Part shown: positions 1 through 7,573 of the stretch, one piece after another
Position numbering within the stretch: position 1 is the first letter of the stretch
Layout of the letters: every line of letters starts with the position of its first letter
Assembly: GCA_002408185.1 (NCBI GenBank)
Contig: DHQV01000011.1
Location: forward strand, 1 to 14,209
Length of the DNA: 14,209 nucleotides
Direction: 5' to 3'
Source: Deltaproteobacteria bacterium UBA5329
Lineage (GTDB): Bacteria; Desulfobacterota; Syntrophorhabdia; Syntrophorhabdales; Syntrophorhabdaceae
Made by a program: the position numbers and the translations under genes
The notes under the pieces: generated by a model
What the model saw: the letters and a program-made list of their open reading frames with translations, nothing else
Told to the model about the DNA's origin: nothing
Database searches by the model: none

Positions 1-15
1 TAAAGGGGAATTACA

Positions 16-321
16 ATGCGGCAGAGAATCAGGATTTGCCTGAAAGCATTTGACCATAGATTGCTCGATCAGTCTGTCAAAGAGATCGTCGATGCAGCCA
101 AGAAGACAGGGGCGCAGGTGATCGGGCCTGTTCCGCTACCCACGAGAATACAGAAATTTACAGTCTTGAGATCGCCGCACATCGATAAGAAATCACGGGA
201 ACAGTTTGAGATCCGTACGCATAAACGGTTGATGGACATCGTTGATCCTACCCAGCAGACGGTTGATGCCCTTATGAAGCTCGAACTGGCAGCAGGTGTC
301 GATGTGGAGATCAAATCTTAG
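16..321 (+). CDS. rpsJ: 30S ribosomal protein S10
   Basis: Component of the small-subunit head; in many bacteria S10 also serves as the antitermination factor NusE together with NusB. The 101-residue product is full length and unmistakable: it opens with RIRICLKAFDHRLLDQ, and has GPVPLPTR near residue 37, FEIRTHKRLMDIV near residue 64 and ends in the family-typical AAGVDVEIKS. The ATG at 16 is preceded by AAGGGG at a workable distance. It is the first gene seen; the window begins with TAA at bases 1-3, which could be the stop of an upstream gene (tuf would be usual) but cannot be assigned. The next gene is L4, not the expected L3. Confidence 0.98.
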   Translation: MRQRIRICLKAFDHRLLDQSVKEIVDAAKKTGAQVIGPVPLPTRIQKFTVLRSPHIDKKSREQFEIRTHKRLMDIVDPTQQTVDALMKLELAAGVDVEIKS

Positions 322-329
322 GAGCAGCC

Positions 330-953
330 ATGGCGGTTACAGATATATTGAACATAGAAGGAGCAAAGGTCGGAGAACTCGAGATCAGGGACGAGATCTT
401 CAACTGCGATGTGAAACAGCATCTCATCCACGACGTGGTCAAGATGCAACTTGCAAACCGTAGAAGGGGGACAGCGAAGACAAAAGGCCGGTCCGAGGTT
501 TCCGGTGGCGGGCGCAAACCGTACAAGCAGAAAGGTACCGGCCAGGCAAGGCGCGGCTCATCCCGTTCACCGGTCATAGTGGGCGGCGGTACGATATTCG
601 GGCCCCAGCCGAGGGACTACAGCTACTCGGTGCCGAAAAAGGTGCGCAGAAGCGCGCTTAAGTCTGCCCTTACCGTGCGGCATACCGGCGCGAACATGAA
701 GATACTCGACAAACTCGAGCTTGCCGACATCAGCACGAAGAAATTCTTCGGTATAGTCACGACACTAGGACTTACCAAACCCTTGTTCATCATAGGCAAG
801 AAGGATGAGACGGTCGAGAAATCGGCGCGGAACATCCCGCACGTGAAGGTGCTGAGGGTCGAAGGGTTGAACGTCTATGATATCATCCGTCACGAACAGC
901 TCATCATGACTGTCGATGCGGTGAAAAAAGTTGAAGAGGTGTTGGCATCATGA
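330..953 (+). CDS. rplD: 50S ribosomal protein L4
   Basis: Large-subunit protein whose extended loop lines the peptide exit tunnel. The 207 residues match the usual bacterial length. The long basic loop is clear at about residues 44-97, with GGGRKPYKQKGTGQARRG (59-76) followed by GGGTIFGPQPRDY (85-97), the hallmark of uL4. AGGAG overlaps the S10 stop codon and lies five bases before the ATG, so the junction with rpsJ is clean and translationally competent. It ends in an ATGA overlap with rplW. In Escherichia coli L4 represses its own operon through the S10 leader; that leader is outside this window and the mechanism is not known to apply here. The rplC gene normally found just upstream is absent. 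Confidence 0.98.
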   Translation: MAVTDILNIEGAKVGELEIRDEIFNCDVKQHLIHDVVKMQLANRRRGTAKTKGRSEVSGGGRKPYKQKGTGQARRGSSRSPVIVGGGTIFGPQPRDYSYSVPKKVRRSALKSALTVRHTGANMKILDKLELADISTKKFFGIVTTLGLTKPLFIIGKKDETVEKSARNIPHVKVLRVEGLNVYDIIRHEQLIMTVDAVKKVEEVLAS

Positions 954-1237
954 ACGAATATGACATCATCCTGAGGCCGATCATAACCGAGAAAAGCACA
1001 CTTGTAAAAGAGACGGGAAACCAGTACGTCTTCGAGGTCTTACGCAGCGCGAACAAGATCGAGATCAGAAAAGCGGTCGAAAGGCTTTTCAAGGTCAAGG
1101 TAATAGATGTCCATGTACAGAACATGGAAGGAAAGAAGAAGCGCCTCGGACGGTACGCTGGTAAACGGCCAGACTGGAAGAAGGCCATCGTAAAACTTAG
1201 TCCGAAGGACAAAATCACGATTTTTGAGGGTGCGTAA
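950..1237 (+). CDS. rplW: 50S ribosomal protein L23
   Basis: Large-subunit protein at the exit of the peptide tunnel, the docking point for trigger factor and SRP in bacteria. The product is 95 residues, normal for the family. It shows the typical start YDIILRPIITEKS, the central NQYVFEVLRSANKIEIRKAVERLF region in parts, and VIDVHVQNMEGKKKR, the basic loop reaching into 23S rRNA. It overlaps the end of L4 by four bases (ATGA) and its TAA shares one base with the ATG of L2 (TAATG), implying coupled translation. A GAGG lies farther upstream than ideal, consistent with reliance on coupling. Confidence 0.97.
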   Translation: MNEYDIILRPIITEKSTLVKETGNQYVFEVLRSANKIEIRKAVERLFKVKVIDVHVQNMEGKKKRLGRYAGKRPDWKKAIVKLSPKDKITIFEGA

Positions 1238-2064
1238 TGGGCGTGAAAGAATATAAGCCAACCTCCGCCGGACGGCGTTTCATGAGCGGGCTGACCTTTA
1301 ACGAGATATCAAAGGACAGGCCGGAAAAATCGCTCCTGAAACCAATCAAGAAAACGGGCGGACGAAATCACAGCGGGAAGATCACCACACGACATATTGG
1401 CGGCGGACATAAACGGCGTTTCCGTGTCATCGATTTCAAGCGTGACAAATATGAGATCCTCGGAAAGGTCGCGGGCGTCGAATACGATCCGAACCGGTCG
1501 GCAAATATCGCGCTCATCCATTATATGGATGGTGAGAAACGCTATATCTTGGCACCGCTCGGTGTAAAGGCCGGTGATACAGTTATCGCCAGCATGAAAC
1601 CCGATACCGAGATCAAGGAAGGCAACGCCCTTCCCTTGAAATACATACCCCTGGGAACTTTTGTTCATAACATCGAAATGAAGCGCGGCAAGGGCGGGCA
1701 GTTGGCACGCAGCGCCGGAAGCTATGCGCAGATCGTGGCTAAAGAAGGCGATTACGGTCATTTAAGGCTTCCGTCCGGCGGGGTACGCCTGGTCAATCTT
1801 GCCTGCATGGCCACTATAGGCCAGGTAGGCAATATCGACCACGAAAATATAACAGTCGGTAAGGCAGGAAAGCCGAGATGGCTCGGCGTACGACCCACTG
1901 TCCGTGGCAGCGCGATGAACCCTGTCGACCACCCCTTAGGCGGCGGCGAAGGCCGCTCCAAGGGTGGCAGACACCCCTGTTCTCCTTGGGGCCAGCTGGC
2001 AAAGGGTCAGAAGACCAGGAAAAACAAACGGACAGACAAGTTTATCATTAAACTGAGAGGTTAG
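1237..2064 (+). CDS. rplB: 50S ribosomal protein L2
   Basis: Universal 23S rRNA-binding protein needed for subunit joining and the peptidyl transferase centre. The 275-residue product has GGRNHSGKITTRHIGGGHKRR (about residues 41-61), EYDPNRSANIAL, the GKGGQLARSAG stretch and the C-terminal GVRPTVRGSAMNPVDHP block. His232 aligns with the functionally important His229 of E. coli L2. Two residues later this protein has Leu where E. coli has His (DHPLGGGEGR), a variant I believe also occurs in other bacterial groups. GAGGG precedes the ATG. The stop TAG is embedded in the AGGAGG that serves rpsS. Confidence 0.98.
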   Translation: MGVKEYKPTSAGRRFMSGLTFNEISKDRPEKSLLKPIKKTGGRNHSGKITTRHIGGGHKRRFRVIDFKRDKYEILGKVAGVEYDPNRSANIALIHYMDGEKRYILAPLGVKAGDTVIASMKPDTEIKEGNALPLKYIPLGTFVHNIEMKRGKGGQLARSAGSYAQIVAKEGDYGHLRLPSGGVRLVNLACMATIGQVGNIDHENITVGKAGKPRWLGVRPTVRGSAMNPVDHPLGGGEGRSKGGRHPCSPWGQLAKGQKTRKNKRTDKFIIKLRG

Positions 2065-2073
2065 GAGGTTTAC

Positions 2074-2364
2074 GTGGCACGTTCCGTCAAAAAAGGGCCA
2101 TTTATAGAAGAGAAATTGATCAACAAGGTCGACGAGGCGAAAGAAACAAAAGGCTCAAAGGTTATCAAGACCTGGTCGCGCCGTTCGACAATAACTCCTG
2201 ATTTTGTGGGACTTACATTTGCAGTTCACAACGGGAAGAAATTTATACCGGTTTTCGTAACGGAAGAAATGGTCGGTCATAAACTCGGTGAGTTCTCACC
2301 GACACGGACATTCCACAGCCATTCCGGCGACAGAAAGTCTAAAGTGGCGAAGAAAAAGGATTAA
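2074..2364 (+). CDS. rpsS: 30S ribosomal protein S19
   Basis: Small-subunit head protein that contacts S13 and the A-site side of the intersubunit bridge. The 96 residues begin MARSVKKGPFIEEKL and include STITPDFVGLTFAVHNGKKF and the conserved HKLGEFSPTRTFHSHSGD tail, all family hallmarks. The start is GTG at 2074, chosen because AGGAGG (overlapping the L2 stop) lies six bases upstream and the N-terminus matches the family exactly. Only three bases separate it from rplV. Confidence 0.98.
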   Translation: MARSVKKGPFIEEKLINKVDEAKETKGSKVIKTWSRRSTITPDFVGLTFAVHNGKKFIPVFVTEEMVGHKLGEFSPTRTFHSHSGDRKSKVAKKKD

Positions 2365-2367
2365 GAA

Positions 2368-2700
2368 ATGGAGATCAAGGCGAAAACTCGAATGATACAC
2401 ATATCACCAAGAAAGGTGAGGATCGTCGCTGACCTTGTCAAGCAGAAAAATGTCAACGACGCATCGGGGCTTTTGACATATATGCCGCAGAAGGGCGCTT
2501 TTATACTGAAAAAGCTCCTCGACAGCGCTATAGCCAATGCCCGACAGAAAAAATACGTGGATATAGATAATCTCTACATTAAGACCATCATGGTGGATGG
2601 TGGCCCGGTAATGAAACGTTTTATGCCGCGTGCCATGGGTCGCGCTACGAAGATCCGCAAAAGATTAAGCCATATAACGCTCATCCTGGATGAAGCATAG
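2368..2700 (+). CDS. rplV: 50S ribosomal protein L22
   Basis: Large-subunit protein whose beta hairpin lines the nascent peptide tunnel and forms a macrolide-resistance hotspot. It has 110 residues. The N-terminal helical domain carries HISPRKVRIVADLV (11-24). The tunnel hairpin is visible at about residues 78-96, with KRFMPRAMGRATKIRKR followed by SHITLIL. AAGGA within the end of rpsS is seven bases before the ATG. It lies between rpsS and rpsC, the usual order. Confidence 0.97.
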   Translation: MEIKAKTRMIHISPRKVRIVADLVKQKNVNDASGLLTYMPQKGAFILKKLLDSAIANARQKKYVDIDNLYIKTIMVDGGPVMKRFMPRAMGRATKIRKRLSHITLILDEA

Positions 2701-2717
2701 ACTTTTTTGGAGGTTCA

Positions 2718-3362
2718 ATGGGTCAGAAAACTAACCCTTTCGGTTTCAGGCTCGGGGTCATCAAGACTTGGGATTCAAAATGGTTCGCGGCACGGAATTA
2801 TGCGAAATTCCTTCACGAAGATCTCATCATCAAGAAATTCCTGAAGAAGAAGCTCTATCAGGCCGGGATATCGAAGATCGAGATCGAACGTGCGGCAAAT
2901 AAGGACAAGAGGGCCAAGATAAACATCCATACATCACGGCCAGGGCTTGTTATCGGACGCAAAGGTGTCGAGGTCGAGAACCTTAAGAGAGAATTACAGA
3001 GGATAACCGATAAAGAGGTCATCCTGAACATAACAGAGGTCAAGAGACCGGAGATCGATGCCCAGCTCGTTGCGGAAAATGTTGCACTGCAGATCGAGAG
3101 AAGGGTTTCATTCAGGCGCGCGATGAAGAAGAACGTTCAGCAGGCGTTGAAATTTGGCGCAAAGGGCATCAAGGCGATGTGCGCCGGGAGGCTCGGCGGT
3201 GCTGAAATGGCGAGGACCGAGTGGTACCGCGAAGGGCGCGTACCCCTGCAGACCATTCGTGCCGACATAGATTACGGGTATGCTATCGCATCGACGAAGT
3301 ACGGTGTGATCGGTATAAAGGTTTGGATATTTAAAGGAGAAGTATTTCAGGAGGCTCGGTAA
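2718..3362 (+). CDS. rpsC: 30S ribosomal protein S3
   Basis: Small-subunit protein at the mRNA entry channel, part of the ribosomal helicase activity with S4 and S5. The 214 residues open with MGQKTNPFGFRLG. A type-2 KH domain contains the GxxG loop as G80-R-K-G83, followed by the S3 C-terminal domain with SFRRAMKK (131-138), GRLGGAEMAR (157-166) and GVIGIKVWIFKGE (196-208). GGAGG is five bases before the ATG. The TAA shares a base with the ATG of rplP. Confidence 0.98.
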   Translation: MGQKTNPFGFRLGVIKTWDSKWFAARNYAKFLHEDLIIKKFLKKKLYQAGISKIEIERAANKDKRAKINIHTSRPGLVIGRKGVEVENLKRELQRITDKEVILNITEVKRPEIDAQLVAENVALQIERRVSFRRAMKKNVQQALKFGAKGIKAMCAGRLGGAEMARTEWYREGRVPLQTIRADIDYGYAIASTKYGVIGIKVWIFKGEVFQEAR

Positions 3363-3778
3363 TGCTTGCACCAAAAAGGGTAAGATATAGAAAAGTTCAG
3401 AAGGGTACCCTTAAAGGGGTTGCGCAGCGTGGCAACGTGGTCAGTTTCGGGGATTTCGGTCTCCAGGCGACGGAAGGCGGATGGATCACATCCCGCCAGA
3501 TCGAAGCGGCCCGTATCGCCCTTACGAGATATGTCAGGAGGACCGGAAAGGTCTGGATCAGGATATTTCCTGACAAGCCGATAACGAAGAAACCGGCTGA
3601 GACAAGGATGGGAAAGGGAAAAGGTCCTAATGAAGGCTGGGTTGCAGTTGTGAAACCCGGCAGAGTTCTCTATGAGATCACAGGCGTTCCCGAGGAAAAG
3701 GCACGCGAGGCATTGAGAATCGCTTCTTTTAAACTTCCTATAGGCACCAAGTTCATTGCACGAAGTGAGGAACAATGA
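3362..3778 (+). CDS. rplP: 50S ribosomal protein L16
   Basis: Large-subunit protein near the A site and the base of the L7/L12 stalk region. It has 138 residues, normal length. It starts MLAPKRVRYRKVQKG; the second and third residues vary slightly from the more common MLMPKR or MLQPKR. Recognisable blocks are FGDFGLQA, GWITSRQIEAARIA and TRMGKGKGPNEGWVAVVKPG. Arg82 falls at the position hydroxylated in E. coli L16 (Arg81); whether it is modified here cannot be told. GGAGG in the end of rpsC is six bases upstream. It overlaps rpmC by ATGA. Confidence 0.98.
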   Translation: MLAPKRVRYRKVQKGTLKGVAQRGNVVSFGDFGLQATEGGWITSRQIEAARIALTRYVRRTGKVWIRIFPDKPITKKPAETRMGKGKGPNEGWVAVVKPGRVLYEITGVPEEKAREALRIASFKLPIGTKFIARSEEQ

Positions 3779-3960
3779 AAGCGAAAGACTTCAAGGAATT
3801 GACGAAAGAAGAGTTGATGAAGAAAAAGAAGGACCTCAAGGAAGAGCTCTTTAACTTGAGGTTTCAACATTCTACCGGCCAGCTCGAAAATACGGCACGT
3901 ATGAATACCTTAAAGAAAGATGTCGCCAGGATAGAAACCGTCTTGAGCGAGAAGGAATAA
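3775..3960 (+). CDS. rpmC: 50S ribosomal protein L29
   Basis: Small two-helix protein at the tunnel exit beside L23. The 61 residues are highly charged and helical: KELTKEELMKKKKDLKEEL, then LRFQHSTGQLENTARM (about residues 28-43) and a second helix KKDVARIETVLSEKE, the standard L29 pattern. GAGG sits five bases before the ATG, which overlaps the L16 stop. Its TAA directly abuts an ATG at 3961, the upstream candidate start of rpsQ. Confidence 0.96.
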   Translation: MKAKDFKELTKEELMKKKKDLKEELFNLRFQHSTGQLENTARMNTLKKDVARIETVLSEKE

Positions 3961-3978
3961 ATGCTTAAAGAGGTTCCC

Positions 3979-4287
3979 ATGGAAGCCAAACGTGAAATAA
4001 ACAAGCGAAAGATGGTCGGCAGGGTCATCAAAGACAAAATGGATAAAACGGTTGTTGTGGAAGTTGAAAAATTCCTCAAGCACCCGAAATATCACAAGTT
4101 CATCAAAAGGAAACTCAGATATAAAGCACACGACGAGAATAATTCCAGCAAGACGGGCGACAGAGTGTTGATCGTCGAGACAAGGCCTCTCTCCAAAGAT
4201 AAACGGTGGCTCGTGAAAGAGGTTGTCAGACACGAGGAACTTTTCTTGGTCAAGAACGAGGTGGCGCATGATTCAGGAGAGATCTAA
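3979..4287 (+). CDS. rpsQ: 30S ribosomal protein S17
   Basis: Primary 16S rRNA-binding protein with an OB fold. The conserved run KMVGRVIKDKMDKTVVV is followed by KHPKYHKFIKRK, HDENNSSKTGD and the ETRPLSKDKRW block. Two starts are plausible. ATG 3961 abuts the L29 stop with AAGGA four bases upstream. ATG 3979 has AGAGG five bases upstream and puts the GRV motif close to its usual distance from the N-terminus. I prefer 3979 (102 residues); 3961 would add MLKEVP. The C-terminus is longer than in E. coli S17. Its last 20 bases overlap the start of rplN, an unusually long overlap for this cluster. Confidence 0.95.
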   Translation: MEAKREINKRKMVGRVIKDKMDKTVVVEVEKFLKHPKYHKFIKRKLRYKAHDENNSSKTGDRVLIVETRPLSKDKRWLVKEVVRHEELFLVKNEVAHDSGEI

Positions 4288-4636
4288 ACTCGAAGTTGCC
4301 GATAATTCCGGTGCGAAGAAACTTGGCTGCATCAAGGTTCTTGGCGGGTCGCGGAAACGGTATGGAACAGTGGGCGATATCATTGTTGCATCCGTAAAAG
4401 AGGTCATTCCGAACTCCAAAGTGAAAAAAGGCGAAGTGGTCAAGGCCGTTATCGTCAGGACGAAAAAAGAGATCCGCCGGAATGATGGTTCCTATGTAAA
4501 GTTTGACGATAATTCCGCGGTCATAATAAACCAGTATAATGAACCGGTCGGGACACGTATATTTGGCCCTGTTGCACGGGAACTGAGGGCAAAACGGTTT
4601 ATGAAGATAGTGTCTCTGGCACCTGAGGTTGTGTGA
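4268..4636 (+). CDS. rplN: 50S ribosomal protein L14
   Basis: Large-subunit protein at the intersubunit face, the binding site of the silencing factor RsfS in many bacteria. I set the start at ATG 4268 (122 residues) because the family begins MIQ..., GAGGTG lies four to five bases upstream, and reading farther upstream yields only S17-frame noise. The signature LEVADNSGAKKLGCIKV begins at residue 8, and GTRIFGPVARELR is at 96-108. The first 20 bases overlap the end of rpsQ. It is the first gene of the classical spc operon, but no promoter or terminator separates it from the S10 part. Confidence 0.97.
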   Translation: MIQERSKLEVADNSGAKKLGCIKVLGGSRKRYGTVGDIIVASVKEVIPNSKVKKGEVVKAVIVRTKKEIRRNDGSYVKFDDNSAVIINQYNEPVGTRIFGPVARELRAKRFMKIVSLAPEVV

Positions 4637-4643
4637 GGGAAAT

Positions 4644-4967
4644 ATGGAAAAGCTCTATCATGTCAAGAAGAATGACCTTGTTATGGTGACAACCGGAAAA
4701 GACAAGGGAAAAACCGGGAAAGTCCTCAGGATAAACAAGAAGAAAGACAGACTGATCGTTGAAAAGGTCAACATGGTCAAAAAACATGTCAAGCCGAGCC
4801 AGAAGGCTAAAGGCGGCATCATGGAGAAGGAAAGCTCGATCCATGTCTCGAATGTCATGATCTATTGTGAGAAATGTACAAAGCCTGTCCGGACGGGGAC
4901 GAAGGTCCTGGAAGACGGCAAGAAGGTTCGTTTCTGCAAGAAATGTGACGAGGTCATTGATAAGTAA
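4644..4967 (+). CDS. rplX: 50S ribosomal protein L24
   Basis: Assembly-initiating 23S rRNA protein with a KOW domain. I chose ATG 4644 (107 residues): GAGGG is four bases upstream and the product begins MEKLYHVKKNDLVMV as expected. An in-frame TTG at 4629 lies inside rplN and adds an unlikely MCEGN. The KOW core TTGKDKGKTGKVL is at 16-28. The C-terminal part has two Cys pairs, C75-x2-C78 and C98-x2-C101, forming a likely zinc ribbon, absent from E. coli L24 but known in other bacteria. Confidence 0.97.
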   Translation: MEKLYHVKKNDLVMVTTGKDKGKTGKVLRINKKKDRLIVEKVNMVKKHVKPSQKAKGGIMEKESSIHVSNVMIYCEKCTKPVRTGTKVLEDGKKVRFCKKCDEVIDK

Positions 4968-4981
4968 GCGGGAGGCGGTCG

Positions 4982-5521
4982 TTGAATACGTATATGGAGT
5001 TTTACGAAAAGGAAGTCAAATCGGCGATGATCAGACGTTTCCAGTATAAGAACGTCATGGAAGTGCCGAAGATCGTGAAGATTACCTTGAACATAGGTCT
5101 TGGCGAGGCCCTGCAGAACATAAAGGCCCTCGATGCGGCATCAGGCGACATAAAACTCATCACGGGCCAGAAGCCGGTCATTACCAAGGCGAAAAAATCG
5201 ATAGCATCCTTTAAACTGCGCGAAGGAATGTCCGTGGGATGCATGGTCACTTTGCGCCGGGAAAGGATGTATGAATTTTACCGGAAACTCGTAACGATCG
5301 TTTTGCCCAGGGTCAGGGATTTCAAGGGAGTTTCCCCGAAGTCTTTTGATGGTCGCGGAAATTACACCCTTGGCCTCAAAGAACAGATCATCTTTCCCGA
5401 GATCGAATACGACAAGATCGATAAGGTCCGTGGAATGAACATAACTATTACAACAACCGCAAAAACGGATGAAGAAGGACATGAGCTTTTAAAACTCATG
5501 GGTATGCCTTTCAGGAGCTAG
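4982..5521 (+). CDS. rplE: 50S ribosomal protein L5
   Basis: Binds 5S rRNA and contacts P-site tRNA in the central protuberance. The product has 179 residues, the standard length, with KNVMEVPKIVKITLN, ITGQKPVITKAKKSIASFKLREG, RDFKGVSPKSFDGRGNY in parts and the C-terminal GMNITITTTAKTDEE. The start is TTG at 4982: GGGAGG is six bases upstream, while the next in-frame ATG (4994) lies too far from it and would cut into the N-terminal helix. One of three genes here that appear to start with TTG. Confidence 0.96.
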   Translation: MNTYMEFYEKEVKSAMIRRFQYKNVMEVPKIVKITLNIGLGEALQNIKALDAASGDIKLITGQKPVITKAKKSIASFKLREGMSVGCMVTLRRERMYEFYRKLVTIVLPRVRDFKGVSPKSFDGRGNYTLGLKEQIIFPEIEYDKIDKVRGMNITITTTAKTDEEGHELLKLMGMPFRS

Positions 5522-5533
5522 TGGAGGACTTTC

Positions 5534-5719
5534 ATGGCAAGAAAAGCAATGATAGAGAAAACAAAGAGGGCGCCTAAATTTAAAGTGCGCATACGTAACA
5601 GATGCGCCGTCTGCGGCAGGCCAAGGGCATTTATCAGGAAATTCCAGATGTGCAGGGTCTGCTTTAGGTCCTATTCCCTGAGGGGCGAGATCCCCGGTGT
5701 TCTAAAATCAAGCTGGTGA
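5534..5719 (+). CDS. rpsN: 30S ribosomal protein S14, zinc-binding form
   Basis: Small-subunit head protein near the A site. The product has 61 residues, the short form (S14Z, also called RpsZ), not the roughly 100-residue form of E. coli. Cys24, Cys27, Cys40 and Cys43 make a CxxC-x12-CxxC zinc site. The C-terminus LRGEIPGVLKSSW is typical. GGAGG lies upstream of the ATG. No second, Cys-less S14 occurs in the window. The Ile/Arg/Lys-rich stretch before the second Cys pair differs a little from the common FGLCRICFR form, but all ligands are present. Confidence 0.97.
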   Translation: MARKAMIEKTKRAPKFKVRIRNRCAVCGRPRAFIRKFQMCRVCFRSYSLRGEIPGVLKSSW

Positions 5720-5728
5720 GGTGGTAAT

Positions 5729-6130
5729 ATGGGTATGGTTGATCCAATAGCAGACATGATGACAAGAATACGGAACGCCATCATTGCACGTCATGAAACG
5801 GTAGACATTCCTTATTCAAATATGAAATTCGCGATATCCAAGATCCTCAAGGAAGAAGGGTACGTGAGAAATTATAAGACGTTTGTCGATGAATCCCGGA
5901 AAAAATTTCTCAAGGTCTACATCAGCTATGACGAGAACAGCAAAAGCGTTATAACCGGCCTGAAGACGATTAGCAAACCGGGCAGGCGCGTATATGCCGG
6001 TGTTGCCGATCTGCCGAGGTTCAGGAACAGAACGGGAGTGGTCGTCATTTCAACGTCGAAGGGTCTGATGACCGACAGAAATGCAATGAAGAACAAGGTT
6101 GGGGGCGAGCCCCTTCTCGTAGTCTGGTGA
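5729..6130 (+). CDS. rpsH: 30S ribosomal protein S8
   Basis: Central-domain 16S rRNA-binding protein; in E. coli it also represses the spc operon by binding the rplE region of the mRNA. The product has 133 residues, starting MGMVDPIADMMTRIRNA, with TISKPGRRVYAG in the middle and the C-terminal VVISTSKGLMTDRNA block ending in VVW. ATG 5729 is preceded by GAGGTGG; a second ATG two codons later is also possible. I did not find an obvious S8-binding hairpin by eye at the rplE start, so autoregulation remains unknown. Confidence 0.97.
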   Translation: MGMVDPIADMMTRIRNAIIARHETVDIPYSNMKFAISKILKEEGYVRNYKTFVDESRKKFLKVYISYDENSKSVITGLKTISKPGRRVYAGVADLPRFRNRTGVVVISTSKGLMTDRNAMKNKVGGEPLLVVW

Positions 6131-6139
6131 GGTGTATTT

Positions 6140-6676
6140 ATGTCGAGGATAGGAAAAAAGCCAATTATACTCCCGCAGGGGACGAAACTGGAACTCAAAG
6201 AAGGTGAAGTCCTTGTCACAGGCCCGAAAGGTTCGTTGAAAAGGCCTTTCCTGAAAGGATTAGATCTGAACATTGACGGCAGCAGCGTGACGGTCACCCG
6301 TACGAGTGATGAAAAAACCATCCGCGGGTATCACGGCCTGATGAGGACCCTTATAGCGAACATGGTCGACGGTGTGTCGAAAGGCTTTGAGAAAAAACTT
6401 GAGATAGTCGGGATCGGTTACAGGGCGGAATTCCAGCCGGGAACGTTCACATTTTTCCTCGGTTATTCACACCCAATAGTTTTTAATCTTCCCGAAGGTA
6501 TTGTCGGGGGGCTCGAAAAACAGACCCAGGTCTCCATTCAGGGTATTGACAAAGAGTTGGTGGGACAGACTGCAGCAAAGATACGGGCTTTACGGAAACC
6601 GGATGCCTACAAGAACAAGGGCATCAAGTATGCTGATGAGGTCCTTAAGAAGAAAGCAGGCAAAAGCGGGAAATAA
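6140..6676 (+). CDS. rplF: 50S ribosomal protein L6
   Basis: Large-subunit protein near the sarcin-ricin loop and the factor-binding site. The 178 residues form two tandem related domains. It begins MSRIGKKPIILP, has VTGPKGSLKRPF in domain 1, LEIVGIGYRAEFQ at the start of domain 2, and the C-terminal RKPDAYKNKGIKYADE signature (152-167). GAGGTG precedes the ATG. It lies nine bases downstream of rpsH. Confidence 0.98.
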   Translation: MSRIGKKPIILPQGTKLELKEGEVLVTGPKGSLKRPFLKGLDLNIDGSSVTVTRTSDEKTIRGYHGLMRTLIANMVDGVSKGFEKKLEIVGIGYRAEFQPGTFTFFLGYSHPIVFNLPEGIVGGLEKQTQVSIQGIDKELVGQTAAKIRALRKPDAYKNKGIKYADEVLKKKAGKSGK

Positions 6677-6687
6677 GGAGTAGCGGT

Positions 6688-7053
6688 ATGCAGAGAAAGG
6701 ATAAAGTCGAAGCCCGGCAGAGACGCAAACGGAGAATACGGAAAAAGGTCCACGGTACCCCGACGAAGCCAAGGCTCACCGTTTTCAAGAGCTTAAGGCA
6801 GATCTATGCACAGTTGGTCGATGATACCCAGGAGAAGGTGATAACCGGGGTCTCCACTTTAAACAAGGAAGTTCAGACAGGGTTGAAGAACGGTGGGAAC
6901 AGTGACGCCGCCAAAAAAGTTGGTGAAGCCATTGGCAAAAAGGCTATAGGACTTGGTATAACCGAGGTCGTTTTCGACCGGAACGGGTTTAAATATCATG
7001 GCAGGATCAAATCGCTCGCTGACGGGGCTCGCGAAGCAGGGCTAAAATTTTAA
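6688..7053 (+). CDS. rplR: 50S ribosomal protein L18
   Basis: Binds 5S rRNA in the central protuberance with L5. The product has 121 residues. The very basic N-terminus (about residues 1-25, many Arg and Lys) precedes the PRLTVFKSLRQIYAQLVDD block, a variable middle, and the conserved C-terminus EVVFDRNGFKYHGRIKSLAD, then AREAGLKF. AAGGAG lies before the ATG. Gene order rplF-rplR-rpsE is the usual one. Confidence 0.97.
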   Translation: MQRKDKVEARQRRKRRIRKKVHGTPTKPRLTVFKSLRQIYAQLVDDTQEKVITGVSTLNKEVQTGLKNGGNSDAAKKVGEAIGKKAIGLGITEVVFDRNGFKYHGRIKSLADGAREAGLKF

Positions 7054-7065
7054 CGGGAGGTTGTG

Positions 7066-7572
7066 TTGGTCGAAAGAAAGCGAATAGATGCAGGCGATCT
7101 CGAGTTGCAGGACAGACTGGTTTACATTAACCGTGTCGCGAAGGTTGTCAAGGGTGGCCGGAGATTTTCTTTCAGCGCCATCGTCGTTGTGGGCGACGGT
7201 AATGGAAAAGTCGGTTTCGGACTGGGCAAAGCCAACGAAGTCCCTGATGCAATACGAAAAGCCGTTGAAAGGGCAAAGAAAAGCCTTATAGAAGTCCCCG
7301 TTGAAAAGGGAACGATCCCCCATGAGATCATGGCAAAATTCGGAACAAGTCAGGTTTATATGAAACCGGCACGAGAAGGTACAGGCGTTATCGCTGGCCG
7401 GGCCGTCCGGGCCGTCGTTGAAGTAGCGGGGATCACAAATATCCTTACGAAATGTTACGGCTCCCGGAATTATCATAACGTCGTCAAGGCAACGATCAGG
7501 GGCCTGTCCCTTATGAAATCGCCCGAACTGGCACTGAAACAGAGAGGCAAATTGAAGGTAGAAGAGGGTTAA
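7066..7572 (+). CDS. rpsE: 30S ribosomal protein S5
   Basis: Small-subunit protein involved in decoding accuracy and, with S3 and S4, in the mRNA entry channel. With the TTG at 7066 as start the product has 168 residues. An in-frame GTG at 7063 is only two bases from GGGAGG, whereas TTG 7066 is five bases away, so I favour TTG. The double-stranded-RNA-binding-like domain carries RVAKVVKGGRRFSF and VVGDGNGKVGFGLGKANEV (41-59), followed by the C-terminal domain with TGVIAGRAVRAVVE and the YHNVVKATIRGL motif. Confidence 0.97.
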   Translation: MVERKRIDAGDLELQDRLVYINRVAKVVKGGRRFSFSAIVVVGDGNGKVGFGLGKANEVPDAIRKAVERAKKSLIEVPVEKGTIPHEIMAKFGTSQVYMKPAREGTGVIAGRAVRAVVEVAGITNILTKCYGSRNYHNVVKATIRGLSLMKSPELALKQRGKLKVEEG

Positions 7573-7573
7573 A

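Noticed and set aside
322..329. Possible remnant or frameshifted copy of rplC at the rpsJ-rplD junction
   Set aside because: Only eight bases lie between the two complete genes, so no fragment of L3 can be hidden there.
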